Shown in pieces: positions 53,890 to 64,000 of a stretch of DNA of 64,000 nucleotides. The notes beneath the pieces are model-generated. The model did not search any database. It was not told the DNA's origin and saw nothing but the letters and a program-made list of their open reading frames with translations. Location: NCBI GenBank assembly GCA_016791475.1, contig JAEUWI010000033.1:1-64000 (forward strand). Reading direction: 5' to 3'. Every line of letters begins with the position of its first letter. Positions within the stretch are counted from its first letter, which is position 1. A program made the position numbers and the translations under genes. This stretch comes from Candidatus Hydrogenedentota bacterium. Its GTDB lineage: Bacteria; Hydrogenedentota; Hydrogenedentia; Hydrogenedentales; JAEUWI01.

Positions 53890-55185
53890 ATGAAAGACAC
53901 GCAAGAGGTGTCTCCGAACTACAAATGGCAGGTCGTCGGCATGCTGTGGTTCATGGCATTTTTCAACTACGCCGACCGCCAGGCCATCACCACCGTGTTT
54001 CCGTTGATCAAAGCGGAGATGAGCCTGACCAATGAACAAATCGGTTATATTGGCGCGGCTTTCGCCTGGATATACGGCCTCGCCGCTCCTTTTGCGGGTG
54101 CCGTCGTGGACCGCGTGCGCAGAAAAACCGCCATTCTCGTCGGGCTCATCGCCTGGAGCTTGATCTGCATCGCGACCGCCGGCTCCAAGACTTTCAGCCA
54201 CCTCATGTTCTGGCGGGCAGCCGAGGGCCTGGGCGAATCGTTCTATTTCCCGGCGGCCATGTCCCTAACCAGTGACTACCACGGCAAGGAAACCCGCTCC
54301 CGCGCCATGGCGATTCACCAGACCAGCGTGTATGTCGGCTCCATTGCCGGCGGCGCCTTCTCCGGACTGATCGGTCAGCATTTTGGCTGGCGCTGGTCCT
54401 TTGTTGTGTTCGGTTCGCTCGGCGTCATGCTCGGCATCATCCTCTGGCAGAAACTCCGCGAGCCCCGGCGCGGCGCGGCCGACCTCAAAGATGTCGGCGC
54501 GGACGACGCCCACGTTGCCGCCAAGGTCAGCTTCGCTGAATTCCTCAATATCGTCGCGACCACACCGACCGTGCTAATCCTGCTCTGTGCGTTTCTTTGC
54601 GCCAATTTCGTCGCGGCCATCCTGCTGATCTGGATGCCCTCCTACCTCACGGAGAAGTTTGGATTCAGCCTCGCGGAGGCGGGGCTGGGCGCCACGATGT
54701 CCGTGCAGTTGGCCAGCATGGTCAGCGTGGTCCTCGGCGGCTACCTCGCCGACAAGTTCCGCAAGACCACAACCCGCGGGCGTATTGGCGTGCAGATGGC
54801 CGGACTCCTCCTCGGCGCGCCCTTCGTCGTGCTCTGCGGCATGACCACCGAGGTCCTGTGGCTCATGGTGGCACTCTCGGCCTGGGGTTTCTTCAAGGGC
54901 CTCTACGACGCCAACATTTTCGCCTCCGTCTTTGACGTGGTTCGGCCCGAAGCACGCGGCTCCGTCGCGGGCTTCATGAATTGCATCGGCTGGCTCGGTG
55001 GCGCGGGTACCGCGCCCATCATCGTCGGCAAACTCGCGGAGAAGTACAGCCTCGGCACCGCGATCGCCCTCGGCTCGGTGGTGTACCTGCTGGGCGCGGT
55101 TCTCCTGCTCGTCGGCATGGTTTTCTTCGTCAAGCGCGACGTGGAGCGCATGCAGTCCGCCCTGGTGGCCGACGCGAAGTCGTGA
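53890..55185 (+). CDS. MFS transporter, anion:cation symporter (ACS) type
   Basis: Encodes 431 aa from the ATG at 53890 (AGGA upstream). Twelve hydrophobic segments and the motifs NYADRQAITTVFPLIKAEM, GAVVDRVRRKTAILVG and FWRAAEGLGESFYFPAAMSL mark the anion:cation symporter family, which imports hexuronates, glucarate or other organic anions with protons. The central hydrophilic loop is short. It lies downstream of the BNR/MoaD unit but with 129 bp between, so a separate promoter is possible. A strong terminator hairpin follows 20 bp after the stop. Confidence 0.88.
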   Translation: MKDTQEVSPNYKWQVVGMLWFMAFFNYADRQAITTVFPLIKAEMSLTNEQIGYIGAAFAWIYGLAAPFAGAVVDRVRRKTAILVGLIAWSLICIATAGSKTFSHLMFWRAAEGLGESFYFPAAMSLTSDYHGKETRSRAMAIHQTSVYVGSIAGGAFSGLIGQHFGWRWSFVVFGSLGVMLGIILWQKLREPRRGAADLKDVGADDAHVAAKVSFAEFLNIVATTPTVLILLCAFLCANFVAAILLIWMPSYLTEKFGFSLAEAGLGATMSVQLASMVSVVLGGYLADKFRKTTTRGRIGVQMAGLLLGAPFVVLCGMTTEVLWLMVALSAWGFFKGLYDANIFASVFDVVRPEARGSVAGFMNCIGWLGGAGTAPIIVGKLAEKYSLGTAIALGSVVYLLGAVLLLVGMVFFVKRDVERMQSALVADAKS

Positions 55186-55205
55186 ATCGACAATAGACGT
55201 TATGA

Positions 55206-55241
55206 AAAGCGCCAGCGGTCCGAAGGCCGCTGGCGCTTTCT
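55206..55241 (+). terminator. Bidirectional intrinsic terminator
   Basis: A perfect 13-bp stem (AAAGCGCCAGCGG with its complement) and 8-nt loop end in CTTTCTT on the plus strand and a run of A in front. It separates the converging transporter and DUF1501 genes. Confidence 0.9.
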
Positions 55242-55253
55242 TAATAACTGTCC

Positions 55254-56663
55254 CTACGCAATGATCGGCCGGATCACGTTTCCGTGTACATCCGTCAGTC
55301 GGAAGTCTCGCCCGCCACTGCGATAGGTCAGACGTTCGTGATCCAGACCCAGCAGGTGGAGTACGGTCGCCCAGAGGTCATAGACCGTGCACGGGTTTTC
55401 CACCACATGGTACCCGTAGTCGTCGGTCGCGCCGTGGACCGTGCCACCCTTTACGCCGCCGCCCGCCATCCAGATGGAGAAGCCGTAGGGGTTATGATCC
55501 CGGCCGTTGCTGCCCTGCGAGAAGGGCGTGCGGCCAAACTCGCCCGCCCACACCACGAGGGTTTCGTCCAGCAGGCCGCGGGCCTTCAAATCCTTCAGTA
55601 GCGCGCCGATGGGCTGGTCCACCTGGAGCGCCATGCTCGAATGGCCCTCCTGCAGATTGCCGTGTTGGTCCCAGGGATTGGCGCGCTGCGGATCCTGCGG
55701 GTTCTGGGACAGGCAACTTAACTCGACGAAGCGCACGCCCCGCTCCACCAGGCGCCGCGCCAGCAGGCACTGCCGCGCATAGGCCGCCGTGGAGCCGTTC
55801 GGGTGGTCGAGGCCGTACATGTCCTTCGTTGCCTGTGTCTCGCCGCTCAGATCGCAGAGCTCCGGCACCGCGGCCTGCATGCGGAAGGCCGTCTCATAGT
55901 TGGCCACGGCCGCCTCCACATCCTGCTGGCCACCGAGGTTGCTTATGAAATGCTTGTCCAGATCGCGCACCAGATCCAGGCGGGCCCGCTGATTTCCCGC
56001 GAGCTCCAGCGGCTGGATATTGCGCACCGCACTGGGCTGGTCGCCTTGCAGGAAGGAGCCCTGGGTCTGCGCCGGAAGGTAACCGCTGCTGAATAGACCA
56101 ACGCCCCCGTGGGGCACGGTGCTGTTGCCACTTTGAAGCACCACGAAGCCCGGAAGATTGTCCGCGTCCGACCCGAGGCCATAATTGATCCAGGCGCCGG
56201 CGCTCGGGTGGCCCATGAACGGGAAGCCGGTGTGAAAAAAGTAATTGCCCTGGGCGTGCTCGCTCACGCCGCTGGTCATCGAGCGGACCACCGCAAGCTC
56301 GTCGGCGCACGCGCCAATGTGGGGAAAGAGACTGCTCACTTCCATGCCGCTCTGACCGTAGCGTTTGAATTCAAAGGGCGAGCCGAAGATGTTGCCGTTC
56401 TGATTGAACTGGGTGCGCTCCACCTTCACCGGCATGGGCTTGCCATGCTCCGCATTGAGCCGGGGCTTGGGATCGAAGCTGTCCACATGAGACACGCCGC
56501 CCGACATGTAGCAGAAGATTACGTGTTTCGCACGGGGCTGATAGTGGGGAAGCGCAATCGCGGGACGCATCAATCCCGCCAGGGCCAGGGCCCCGAAGCC
56601 GGTGGAGCAACGGGTCAGCATTTCACGGCGGGAGATGGTCGCGGTGCGTGGGTCGTGGTTCAT
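55254..56663 (-). CDS. DUF1501 protein with Tat-type signal (second copy)
   Basis: Encodes 469 aa. [21 protein letters not shown] is a twin-arginine signal. [35 protein letters not shown] and [21 protein letters not shown] match the paralogue at 12868-14319 throughout, indicating an ancient duplication of the PSD1/DUF1501 unit. It starts 5 bp after the PSD1-type stop and is the last gene of a three-gene minus-strand operon with the PQQ-type lipoprotein. Probably periplasmic; activity unknown. Confidence 0.9.
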   Translation of the reverse strand: MNHDPRTATISRREMLTRCSTGFGALALAGLMRPAIALPHYQPRAKHVIFCYMSGGVSHVDSFDPKPRLNAEHGKPMPVKVERTQFNQNGNIFGSPFEFKRYGQSGMEVSSLFPHIGACADELAVVRSMTSGVSEHAQGNYFFHTGFPFMGHPSAGAWINYGLGSDADNLPGFVVLQSGNSTVPHGGVGLFSSGYLPAQTQGSFLQGDQPSAVRNIQPLELAGNQRARLDLVRDLDKHFISNLGGQQDVEAAVANYETAFRMQAAVPELCDLSGETQATKDMYGLDHPNGSTAAYARQCLLARRLVERGVRFVELSCLSQNPQDPQRANPWDQHGNLQEGHSSMALQVDQPIGALLKDLKARGLLDETLVVWAGEFGRTPFSQGSNGRDHNPYGFSIWMAGGGVKGGTVHGATDDYGYHVVENPCTVYDLWATVLHLLGLDHERLTYRSGGRDFRLTDVHGNVIRPIIA

Positions 56664-56668
56664 GGCGC

Positions 56669-59600
56669 TTACCTCAGGTAGATGAATTCTTTGAGACTGA
56701 AGAGGGACTGGGCGAGCTCCACCCAGGGCTGCGCCGGGGCCGCCAGCCCGCGAAGGTAGTCGAGCTGGGCCTGGGCTTCATTGCGCTGCTGCCACAAGCC
56801 CGGATTGGCCCTGGCGCTGCGCTGGTCTTCGGGGATCTCCGAAAATCGCGGATCTTCCGACAGTTTCTTCGCTACCGCTTCCGAGACCGCTTGCTCGTGA
56901 TCGGCCAGTCTGTCTTCGGCTACGTTGAGCCGCGCTTTCAGTGATGGCTCGAGCACTGCGCCATCGGGACGCGTCTGCGCCGTGGCGACATAGGCCAGCA
57001 TCCGCTCACGCTCTTCCGCTTGCGGTGAGCGACCCGTCACGAGGCGAAACATCGCTTCCGCCCGGGCACCATCGTCGGCCAGCGCAGCATCCTGCCGTAC
57101 CCGGCTCGCAAGTCCATCGGCCAGCATGCGGACGAAGGGTTCGTTCATGAACGTGAGCGACTGGGCGGGAACGTTTGTGCTGTCGCGCCGGCCCTGGGTC
57201 GTGAAGGGGGTGGGAAAGTCGAAGGTGGTCAACAGCGGATCGAGTCCGTTTCGTATGACCCGAACATACACGCTCCGCCGGGGCTCCCAGCCGCCGACGG
57301 GTTCACCGCCAATCGTTGCGTCCAGGCGGCCCGAGGTGGCGAGCATGGCATCGCGAATGGCCTCGGCTTCCAGCCTGCGCACATGGGCATGGGAGAGCAG
57401 GAGATTGTTCGGGTCGCGCTCGCGCGCCTCGCTGGAAGGCGCCGCGCTGAGCTGAAAAGTCCGCGATGTGACCAACAGGCGCAGCATGGCTTTGACGGAC
57501 CAATCTTCCTCGCGCATCCGCGTCGCCAGGAAATCCAGGAGCTCGGGGTGCGTCGGCAGTTCGCCCATCTTGCCGAAATTGTCGGTCGTGGCGACGATGC
57601 CGCGACCGAAAGTATAGTGCCAGAGGCGGTTCACGATGACGCGTGCGGCGAGCGGATTGTTCTCGCGCAAGATACTCTCCGCCAGCGCCAGGCGCCCTGC
57701 GTCCTTCGAGTCGTAAGGGGTCGCGTCGATACCCTCCAGAAAGCGGTGGGGCACGATTTCACCGGGCGTCTTGTGGTTGCCACGCACATACAGCGGCTGC
57801 GCCACCGGCGCACCTTCGAGCATGCCGGGCACGCGCGTTGGGACGGGTATTTCGCCTTCGAGTCGGCGATACTCCACCACAAGTGCGCCAGGCTCCTGCA
57901 ATTCCGCCAGTGTATTGGGCAATAATCCCCGCCGCACGAAATAGTTGAGGTAGCGGGCCTGCTCATCGCTCATGCGACCATCGCGCCAGGCCTCGATGGC
58001 CGCACGTAGCGAAAGCCGATAACGATCGGCCAGCGCTCCTGTGTTGTCGGGTTCGCCCTCGACTGCAAACAGCGGTGAGACGAACTCCGCCATCTCATCC
58101 CGGGGTTCTGGTTGACCCTCGTCCACGGCAATGGCTTCAGAAATACCAAACCACGACGGCGTCAGCTTCTGCTCCGCGAGCACGGCCTGATCCATCGCGG
58201 TGGAAATCTCCAGATGGGCCGTGTCGCCCTTCCAGTAGTCCATGTCCCAGCGCTGCCAGTGCCAATCACCGCCATTAAGTTTCGTAAGCGGATAGATCGT
58301 GCCATCCCGCGGATAATCCTGGACCACGTAGCGGTGGCGGGCGTCGCCATTGCCCGCAAAGCGCACATAGAGAGCCTTCTGCGCGACATCGAAGCGGGGC
58401 GAAGCGAGATTCGCACTGTGCTTCTGCGAAAGGAGATTGCCATAGGTGCCCGAGGGCAGAATCGTCTCCACGACGCGGTCTCCCCCGATAGCTACAATAA
58501 ACTCTCCAGGAGCAGAGGCTGTGGCCGCCACGCCGTTGCCATGGCGCTGCCAGTTTGCGCCGTCCTGCCCGAGATTCCATTGAAGCGGATAAGCCGTGCC
58601 GCGCCGTTGCTCCAGTGCGCCCCGGCTGCCGTGCCACTGGGCCGCGAGTTCGTTCCATCCCCGCCGGAGCGCGCCGTCCTCGGCTTTGCCCAGCCGCTGC
58701 CACGCGTGGAGCGGATCGAGATTTGTGGTTGCATTGGCGATGGCGTCGGCCCACGGACCAACGGGCGCTTGCAGCTTTGCGGGCAACTGATCGGTGGCCG
58801 CGATCCACGCGGTGGCCGTCGCAGCGCGAATTTGATTCTTCTGCGCCTGGAGGGCCGCCTTGTTCACATCCTGGCGCGCGGGGGTGTCGATGGTCACCGT
58901 GGCAGGGCGGGTGCTCGCGAATATGCCGTAGAGAGCGTAGAAGTCTTTCTGGCTGATCGGATCAAACTTGTGATCGTGACAGCGCGCGCAGGAGACCGTC
59001 AGGCCGAGAAAAGCTTTGGATATCACGTCCACCTGGTTATCCGTCACATGGACGCGCTCATCCAGCGGATCCGTGGGGGAGAAGCCGTGCTGCACGAAGC
59101 GAAACTGGGCATTGCCGATGACGGACTCGTTGATGCCGAGTTCTTCATTGATGCGCGGCACGGGCACACGGTCACCCGCGATGTGCTCGCGAACGAGATC
59201 GTCATAGGGCACGTCGGCGTTCAGCGCCCGAATGATATAGTCCCGATAGCGCCATGCGTGGGGAACGGCCGGGTCCCCTTCGCTGCCGTGGGTCTCGGAA
59301 TAGCGCATCCAGTCCATCCAGTGGCGGCCCCAGCGCTCGCCATAGGCCGGAGAAGCCAGTAGCTCTTCCACCGTGGATTCGACGGCGGCCTGCCGATCCG
59401 CCGCCGCCTCGGCCACAAAGCGCTCCACAGCATCCGGTGCGGGGGGCAGGCCCGTCAACACGAAATACAAACGTCGCGCGAGCGTCTCTGAATCGGCAAT
59501 CTCGGCGGCCGGCACACCGGCCTCATCGAGCCGCTGTTTGATAAACGCATCAATCGGATTGGCCGACCAGGCTCCATCGTTGACCGTGGGCGGCGCGGGG

Positions 59601-60073
59601 TTTGTGACCGGCTGAAAACTCCACCACGTCATGCGCCGCTCGCGCACCTTTTCCCAGGACATGTTCTCCTGAAGTTCGTGACTCGAAGGAGGGGTATCGC
59701 GCGGGTCCGCAGCGCCTTGGGCGATCCAAGTGGCGAAATTCGCGATCACATCCTTCGCCAGCGGTCCCGATGGCGGCATCTGCAAGTCCGCGTTCTCATA
59801 GTGAAGCGCAGTCATCAGGCGGCTGCCATCGGCATCGCCCGGCACCAGCACCGGGCCGCCATCACCACCCTTCAATAGCCCATCGCGAAAAGTAAGGTTC
59901 AATCCGCCCTTGATCTTTGCGGGATTGCCACCGTGGCACTCGTAGCAGTGGTCCACCAGCACGGGGCGAATAGTCTTCTCGAAAAACTCCACGGCCGCCG
60001 GATCCGCCGCCGCAAGTTGCGTCGCTCCAAGCGCCGCCAGGCAGAGCATCCGGCGTGCGGCAGCGGCGCTCAT
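56669..60073 (-). CDS. PSD1 c-heme / DUF1549 / DUF1553 protein (second copy)
   Basis: Encodes 1134 aa. A signal peptide ([15 protein letters not shown]) precedes a PSD1-like domain with CYECHGG, the DUF1549 region [20 protein letters not shown], the second heme-like [12 protein letters not shown] and the DUF1553 end ([24 protein letters not shown]). Domain order is as in the 9468-12851 paralogue, but the middle insert differs, so sequences have diverged. It overlaps the lipoprotein stop by 4 bp and is followed by DUF1501 after 5 bp. Likely periplasmic, joint role with its neighbours unknown. Confidence 0.9.
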   Translation of the reverse strand: MSAAAARRMLCLAALGATQLAAADPAAVEFFEKTIRPVLVDHCYECHGGNPAKIKGGLNLTFRDGLLKGGDGGPVLVPGDADGSRLMTALHYENADLQMPPSGPLAKDVIANFATWIAQGAADPRDTPPSSHELQENMSWEKVRERRMTWWSFQPVTNPAPPTVNDGAWSANPIDAFIKQRLDEAGVPAAEIADSETLARRLYFVLTGLPPAPDAVERFVAEAAADRQAAVESTVEELLASPAYGERWGRHWMDWMRYSETHGSEGDPAVPHAWRYRDYIIRALNADVPYDDLVREHIAGDRVPVPRINEELGINESVIGNAQFRFVQHGFSPTDPLDERVHVTDNQVDVISKAFLGLTVSCARCHDHKFDPISQKDFYALYGIFASTRPATVTIDTPARQDVNKAALQAQKNQIRAATATAWIAATDQLPAKLQAPVGPWADAIANATTNLDPLHAWQRLGKAEDGALRRGWNELAAQWHGSRGALEQRRGTAYPLQWNLGQDGANWQRHGNGVAATASAPGEFIVAIGGDRVVETILPSGTYGNLLSQKHSANLASPRFDVAQKALYVRFAGNGDARHRYVVQDYPRDGTIYPLTKLNGGDWHWQRWDMDYWKGDTAHLEISTAMDQAVLAEQKLTPSWFGISEAIAVDEGQPEPRDEMAEFVSPLFAVEGEPDNTGALADRYRLSLRAAIEAWRDGRMSDEQARYLNYFVRRGLLPNTLAELQEPGALVVEYRRLEGEIPVPTRVPGMLEGAPVAQPLYVRGNHKTPGEIVPHRFLEGIDATPYDSKDAGRLALAESILRENNPLAARVIVNRLWHYTFGRGIVATTDNFGKMGELPTHPELLDFLATRMREEDWSVKAMLRLLVTSRTFQLSAAPSSEARERDPNNLLLSHAHVRRLEAEAIRDAMLATSGRLDATIGGEPVGGWEPRRSVYVRVIRNGLDPLLTTFDFPTPFTTQGRRDSTNVPAQSLTFMNEPFVRMLADGLASRVRQDAALADDGARAEAMFRLVTGRSPQAEERERMLAYVATAQTRPDGAVLEPSLKARLNVAEDRLADHEQAVSEAVAKKLSEDPRFSEIPEDQRSARANPGLWQQRNEAQAQLDYLRGLAAPAQPWVELAQSLFSLKEFIYLR

Positions 60074-61371
60074 GACTTGCTTTCAATGCGGTAGAGGAAG
60101 CCCGGTGTGCGCAGAAAAAGCGCCTTGCCCGCGGCCGCCGGAGAAGCCATCAATCCTTCGTCCAGTTTGTTCTCCGCCACCACCTCGAAGCTGCGGCCCG
60201 CGCGAAGTATTTTTGTCGTGCCCTGGGAGCTGGCGAAATACAGCAGCCCATCGGCCAGAATCGGCGACGCGATGAAATTGCCGCCGATCCGCTCGCTCCA
60301 CACCACCGTTCCCGAGTCGGATTCAAAGCAGGTCACCTCCCCGCGATTGCTCACCACATAAAGCAGCCCGTCAACCAGAATGGGCGAGGGCGTCTCCGGC
60401 ATGCTCCTGTCCACATATTTCCAGGCTACGTGCGTCCCGGAGACATCGCCCGCGCCGTCCGTCCGAATGGCCCAGAGGTCCGTCGCGCCATAGCCCAGCG
60501 CCGTGAACATCCGCTCGCCGTCCCACACCGGACGCGTCGAGGGTGTAAAGCCGATCTGCTCCACTTTCCAGAGCTCCTGGCCCGTGCGTGGATCATAGCC
60601 ATAGGTCGCCGAGGAACCCACGCTCAGCATCAGCGGCTTGCCGCCCTGCTCCACAATAAGCGGCGTGCTGAAGCTCTTTCGCAAATCGCCGCCGCGAATG
60701 ATCGAGCCATCCGGCTCAAAGTCTTCCCACTTTCGCGTGCGGTCGGTCCGCCACTTCGTCACGCCCGTGTGCTTATCCAGCGCGGTGACATACTGCTGAT
60801 CAATCCCGTCAAACGTCAAAATCAACAGGTCTTCAAAGAGAATCGGTGAAGAGCCCGGCCCGCGATAGTGACGGCAGGGGAGATCCGTGCGTTGCCAGAG
60901 TACCTCCGCCGTTTTCGTGTCCAGGCAGGCCGTTCCATAGCTGCCGAAATGTACATAGACCCGGCCCGATTCGATAGCGGGGGAGGGGGAGGCGTAGCAG
61001 TTGACATTGTTGCCCAGGGGCTCGGGCGAGGCGGATTCGAAGAGCTTCTTGTTGTGCAGGATCGCGCCCGTCGCCGCGTCCACGCAGATCACGTAATACT
61101 CCGTGCCCTCCTCCGTCGCCGTCGTCAGCCAGACCTGCCCATCCATCACCACCGGCGTCGACCAGCCCTTCAGCGGAATGGCCGTCTTCCAGGTGACGTT
61201 TTCCGCCTCACTCCAGTGCGTCGGCAGGCCGGTGGGCGTGGTGTCGCCGGCGGCCTGCACATGACCATCGCCGAAGGGGCCGCGGAATTCAGGCCAGGAT
61301 TCGCCCGCAGGCGTCGCAGCGCAACCGAGGAGCACCAGCCCCCCAAGAAAAAAGTGTCTCAATGCCAACAT
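60070..61371 (-). CDS. PQQ-type beta-propeller lipoprotein (BamB-like)
   Basis: Encodes 433 aa from the ATG at 61371, with GGAGAG about 10 nt upstream. LVLLGCAATP is a lipobox, so the mature protein should be lipid-modified at Cys. The body has repeated PQQ-propeller blades (GQVWLTTATEEGTEYYVICVDAATGAIL, ILTFDGIDQQYVTALDKHTGVTKWR, LYVVSNRGEVTCFESDSGTVVW). Such proteins either bind PQQ or act as scaffolds; the Trp-docking residues cannot be judged by eye. It starts the lipoprotein-PSD1-DUF1501 operon, suggesting a periplasmic complex with the heme protein. Confidence 0.88.
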   Translation of the reverse strand: MLALRHFFLGGLVLLGCAATPAGESWPEFRGPFGDGHVQAAGDTTPTGLPTHWSEAENVTWKTAIPLKGWSTPVVMDGQVWLTTATEEGTEYYVICVDAATGAILHNKKLFESASPEPLGNNVNCYASPSPAIESGRVYVHFGSYGTACLDTKTAEVLWQRTDLPCRHYRGPGSSPILFEDLLILTFDGIDQQYVTALDKHTGVTKWRTDRTRKWEDFEPDGSIIRGGDLRKSFSTPLIVEQGGKPLMLSVGSSATYGYDPRTGQELWKVEQIGFTPSTRPVWDGERMFTALGYGATDLWAIRTDGAGDVSGTHVAWKYVDRSMPETPSPILVDGLLYVVSNRGEVTCFESDSGTVVWSERIGGNFIASPILADGLLYFASSQGTTKILRAGRSFEVVAENKLDEGLMASPAAAGKALFLRTPGFLYRIESKS

Positions 61372-61496
61372 CCGCAACGCTCTCCCGGTAACTCAGACAA
61401 CCCGGCGCGCCGGTCACCCGGCGCACAAATTAAACTCGGATTGTATGCGATCCGCCCACAGACACGCCAGATCGCATCGGGAGACTTTCGGGGTAA

Positions 61497-61844
61497 TTAT
61501 TCCGGCCGCTGTTGCCCCGACTTGGGCGTTTTCTTGATCGCCCAGACGCCAAAAACAGCGAAGGCAAGGCTCGTGGCCAGCATGAACGTGACACCCCAGA
61601 ATGCCGCGCGCTTCTTGTTCAATTTCGGATTCGGATCCGGGATGGCCGGGGCATCGGCAGCCGCGTCACGCCCGTGATCCATCGCGGGAGCCTCCGGCGG
61701 AGTACTTGTCTCGGAGGCCTGTGCCACGACGATCCGGTCACCAGCGGACATATCCTTGGCCACCGCTGGTGTTACCGCCGCACCGGCGGCGAGCACAAGA
61801 AACGAAACAATAAGCGCGACGCGCGGGATGGTTATAGTATGCAT
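61497..61844 (-). CDS. Small exported protein with C-terminal membrane helix
   Basis: Encodes 115 aa with AGGAG 7 nt before the ATG. A signal peptide (VALIVSFLVLAAGAAVTPAVA) precedes an Ala/Pro/Asp-rich middle, and a second hydrophobic stretch (AFWGVTFMLATSLAFAVFGVWAI) near the C-terminus is followed by a basic tail. It would place a short periplasmic segment outside an anchored tail. No family is recognised. It lies 125 bp upstream of the PQQ-type lipoprotein on the same strand and could belong to that operon. Confidence 0.65.
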   Translation of the reverse strand: MHTITIPRVALIVSFLVLAAGAAVTPAVAKDMSAGDRIVVAQASETSTPPEAPAMDHGRDAAADAPAIPDPNPKLNKKRAAFWGVTFMLATSLAFAVFGVWAIKKTPKSGQQRPE

Positions 61845-62176
61845 TGGGAACTCCTGTGGAGGGTCCTGTCACGGCCCAAGTTACTGCGGAAAGACCACCA
61901 TTGTAGTTCCTGAAGCAAGGTGGAGTAAAAGTCCCCGCCAACGGGCCCGTCCTGCGTTCTTTAAAAGCGGGGGACGGTCCCACACGCGCGGTTGTTCTCC
62001 CCGGCCCTGTGAACATCAATGATCGGGCTATGCTGTCGATACGGAATCGTGCCGCGTGCAGGACGGTCCCCGCTTCCGTATAATACCGTCCCAGGCAGCA
62101 ACACGGGATCCCGCTCCCCGCGAATTCTCCTCGTATTGCGTCCCGTACCCTGTATTACCCCGAAGGACACCTTCTC
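61845..62176. other. Intergenic region with an imperfect inverted repeat
   Basis: About 330 bp between divergent genes. Blocks at 61965-61991 and 62051-62075 are inverted relatives of each other around GGGGGACGGTCCC and GGACGGTCCCCGC cores, which themselves are palindromic and REP-like. No gene is supported. Promoters of the small exported protein and of the ABC exporter must lie here. Confidence 0.5.
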
Positions 62177-64000
62177 ATGGCCAAGCGCGGCATCAATTTC
62201 AAGAGTTCCTGGGCGGAAGCCAGGACCATCATCTGGTCCCATCGCAAACGCATCGCGCTGGGCATGGTGCTGGTGGTGATTAACCGGCTTTGCGGCTTTG
62301 TCGCACCCGGCAGCACGAAGTATCTGGTGGACAATATCCTCGCACCCGGCGCCCACACCCAGCCGCTCTTCGGCATCAGCGATCCGGGGCAGCTTCTCAA
62401 GGTGCTGGGGCTTGCCGTGGCCGTGGCGTGCCTCGTTCAGGCGGTCACGACCTTTGCCCTCTCTCAGGTACTGGGCGTGGCGGCGCAGAAGGCCATCACC
62501 GACATGCGCAAGAAGGTGCAGCAACACGTCATGCGCCTGCCAGTCCAGTATTTCGACTCCACCAAGACCGGTGTGCTGATTTCCCGCGTCATGACCGATG
62601 CCGAGGGCATCCGCAACCTTATCGGCACTGGACTGGTTCAGGTCAGCGGCGGCGTCTTCGGTGCGGCCATCGCCCTGGGCATCCTCTTCTGGCTCAACTG
62701 GATCCTCACCGCGGTGATCATCGTGGTCCTCGCGGCCTTTGGCTTTTCCATGGCCTTCGCCTTCAACCGCCTGCGTCCCCTCTTCCGCGAACGGGGCGAG
62801 ATCAACGCCCAGGTTACCGGTCGCCTCACCGAATCCCTCGGTGGCGTGCGCGTGGTCAAAGGCTATACCGCCGAGCGGCGCGAAGACCTGATCTTCGCGA
62901 AGGGCATTCACCGGCTCTTCCGAAATGTGGCTGCCGCCGTGACCGGTGTCTCTGCCATTTCCTCCGTATCCACTGCCCTCATCGGCATCATCGCCACGGT
63001 GATGATCATGCTCGGCGGCCACTTCGTGCTCACCGGAGCCATGACACCGGGTGATCTTTTCATGTTTCTCGCCTTTGTCGCCATGGTGGTCATGCCGCTG
63101 GTCCAGATTGCTAACATTTCCACCCAGTTCAGCGAGGCTTTTGCCGGGTTGGACCGCATCCGCGAAATTCGCAGCATGGCTACGGAAGACGACGAGGACG
63201 CCAGTCGCGAAGCCACTGGCCCGGTGAACGGCGATATCGCCTTTGAAGGCGTTCACTTCGAATACGATGAAGGCGTGCCCGTGCTAAAGGGGGTATCGTT
63301 TCAGGCGCCCGCCGGATCCACCACGGCCCTCGTCGGTTCCAGCGGCTCGGGCAAGAGCACGCTCATCGGCTTGGTGATGGCCTTCAACCGTCCAAAGCAG
63401 GGGCGCGTTACCGTGGACGGGAAGGACCTCTCCGCACTGAAATTGCGGGATTACCGGAGCCACCTGGGGCTGGTCTTGCAGGAGAACTTCCTCTTCGACG
63501 GAACCATCGCGGAGAACATCGCCTTCTCCCGGCCCAACGCGCCGCGGGATGAAATTCAGCGGGTGAGTAAACTGGCCCACTGCGACGAGTTCATCATGGG
63601 TTTCGAGCAGGGTTATGACACGATTGTAGGCGAGCGGGGCGTGAAGCTCTCGGGTGGACAGCGTCAGCGTATCGCCATCGCACGGGCCATTCTGGCGGAC
63701 CCGAAGATCCTGATTCTGGATGAGGCAACTTCAAGCCTCGACAGCGAAAGCGAGGCCTATATTCAAGATGGGCTGAAGTCCCTCCGGAGTGGACGCACGA
63801 GCTTCGTCATCGCCCACCGACTCTCGACCATCCGCAGCGCCGACCAGATTCTGGTGCTGGAACATGGCGAAATTGTGGAGCAGGGGACCCACGCGGAACT
63901 CATGGCGATGAACGGGCGCTATCGCGATCTGCATGATCGCCAGTACCAGTTCGAAAGCAACCAGTTCATAAATCCCGGCGAAGATTTCACGCCCGAGGCC
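62177..64000 (+). CDS. MsbA-like ABC exporter, 3' end beyond window
   Basis: The frame runs from the ATG at 62177 without a stop to the right edge (608 codons), so the gene is nearly complete but open. The N-terminal part has six hydrophobic helices and the transmembrane-domain loop YFDSTKTGVLISRVMTDAEGI. The ATPase domain shows Walker A VGSSGSGKSTLIG, Q-loop VLQENFLFDGTI, signature KLSGGQRQRIAIARAIL, Walker B ILILDEATSSLDSES and H-loop VIAHRLSTI. The fused half-transporter forms homodimers and exports lipids, lipid A-linked sugars or drugs. The substrate is not evident. GAAGGA lies upstream of the start. Confidence 0.93.
   Translation, partial: MAKRGINFKSSWAEARTIIWSHRKRIALGMVLVVINRLCGFVAPGSTKYLVDNILAPGAHTQPLFGISDPGQLLKVLGLAVAVACLVQAVTTFALSQVLGVAAQKAITDMRKKVQQHVMRLPVQYFDSTKTGVLISRVMTDAEGIRNLIGTGLVQVSGGVFGAAIALGILFWLNWILTAVIIVVLAAFGFSMAFAFNRLRPLFRERGEINAQVTGRLTESLGGVRVVKGYTAERREDLIFAKGIHRLFRNVAAAVTGVSAISSVSTALIGIIATVMIMLGGHFVLTGAMTPGDLFMFLAFVAMVVMPLVQIANISTQFSEAFAGLDRIREIRSMATEDDEDASREATGPVNGDIAFEGVHFEYDEGVPVLKGVSFQAPAGSTTALVGSSGSGKSTLIGLVMAFNRPKQGRVTVDGKDLSALKLRDYRSHLGLVLQENFLFDGTIAENIAFSRPNAPRDEIQRVSKLAHCDEFIMGFEQGYDTIVGERGVKLSGGQRQRIAIARAILADPKILILDEATSSLDSESEAYIQDGLKSLRSGRTSFVIAHRLSTIRSADQILVLEHGEIVEQGTHAELMAMNGRYRDLHDRQYQFESNQFINPGEDFTPEA

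Noticed and set aside
61961-62076. An attachment site or origin
   Set aside because: Only an imperfect inverted repeat is present, with no integrase, DnaA-box cluster or parS-like array.

Overview
The window looks like chromosomal DNA of an uncultured bacterium of the PVC/Hydrogenedentota type. This is an inference from gene content: paired PSD1-type c-heme/DUF1549/DUF1553 and DUF1501 proteins, FGly sulfatases, Gfo/Idh/MocA and TIM-barrel sugar enzymes, and several secreted proteins with very long Gly-Glu linkers, EF-hand repeats and a Gly-Cys C-terminus. No rRNA, complete canonical tRNA, CRISPR array, phage or intact transposase was seen. The sequence is GC-rich with long spurious antisense reading frames.

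Layout. 1-6266 (minus): a heptamer satellite, a DegT aminotransferase, an RmlD-like reductase overlapping an OPA-type transporter, a nitrilase-fold hydrolase and a Cys/Met-type PLP enzyme. 6421-7190: a pilin gene behind a sigma-54-type promoter. 7277-16921 (plus): oxidoreductase, sugar isomerase-like protein, PSD1/DUF1501 pair, SDR, and a secreted lysyl-oxidase-like protein lacking the copper histidines. 16924-22213 (minus): a clan GH-A hydrolase and two sulfatases. 22563-35754 (minus): a PIN/UPF0175 toxin-antitoxin pair, aldo/keto reductase, rhodanese, a large hybrid histidine kinase with a HTH-REC regulator, a TPR-like membrane protein overlapping pgi, and a DinG-type helicase fused to a JAMM domain. 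35911-41348 (plus): a DUF4832-like secreted protein, a MITE-like palindromic element, xylose isomerase, a toxin-antitoxin pair whose toxin carries a nonsense codon, and an exported MsrB-MsrA fusion.

The most unusual locus is 41419-45657. An RtcR-type sigma-54 activator (with a pRiA4b ORF-3 protein) is divergent from an almost consensus -24/-12 promoter. That promoter drives about 700 nt of non-coding, strongly structured RNA containing two tRNA-like modules, one with an encoded CCA, followed by a soluble slipin-like SPFH protein. No RtcB ligase or RtcA cyclase is present. I propose this as a minimal RNA-damage-responsive RNA plus slipin system.

45876-64000: an SNF2 helicase with a SWIM protein; a cobalamin riboswitch with a visible terminator/antiterminator controlling a secreted surface protein; an array of 15 nine-base repeats; a BNR propeller with a MoaD/ThiS-like protein; an ACS-type transporter; a second PSD1/DUF1501 set with a PQQ-type lipoprotein; and an MsbA-like ABC exporter running off the right edge. 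Overall the genes suggest scavenging of sulfated or complex sugars, cell-surface decoration, B12 uptake and stress responses.
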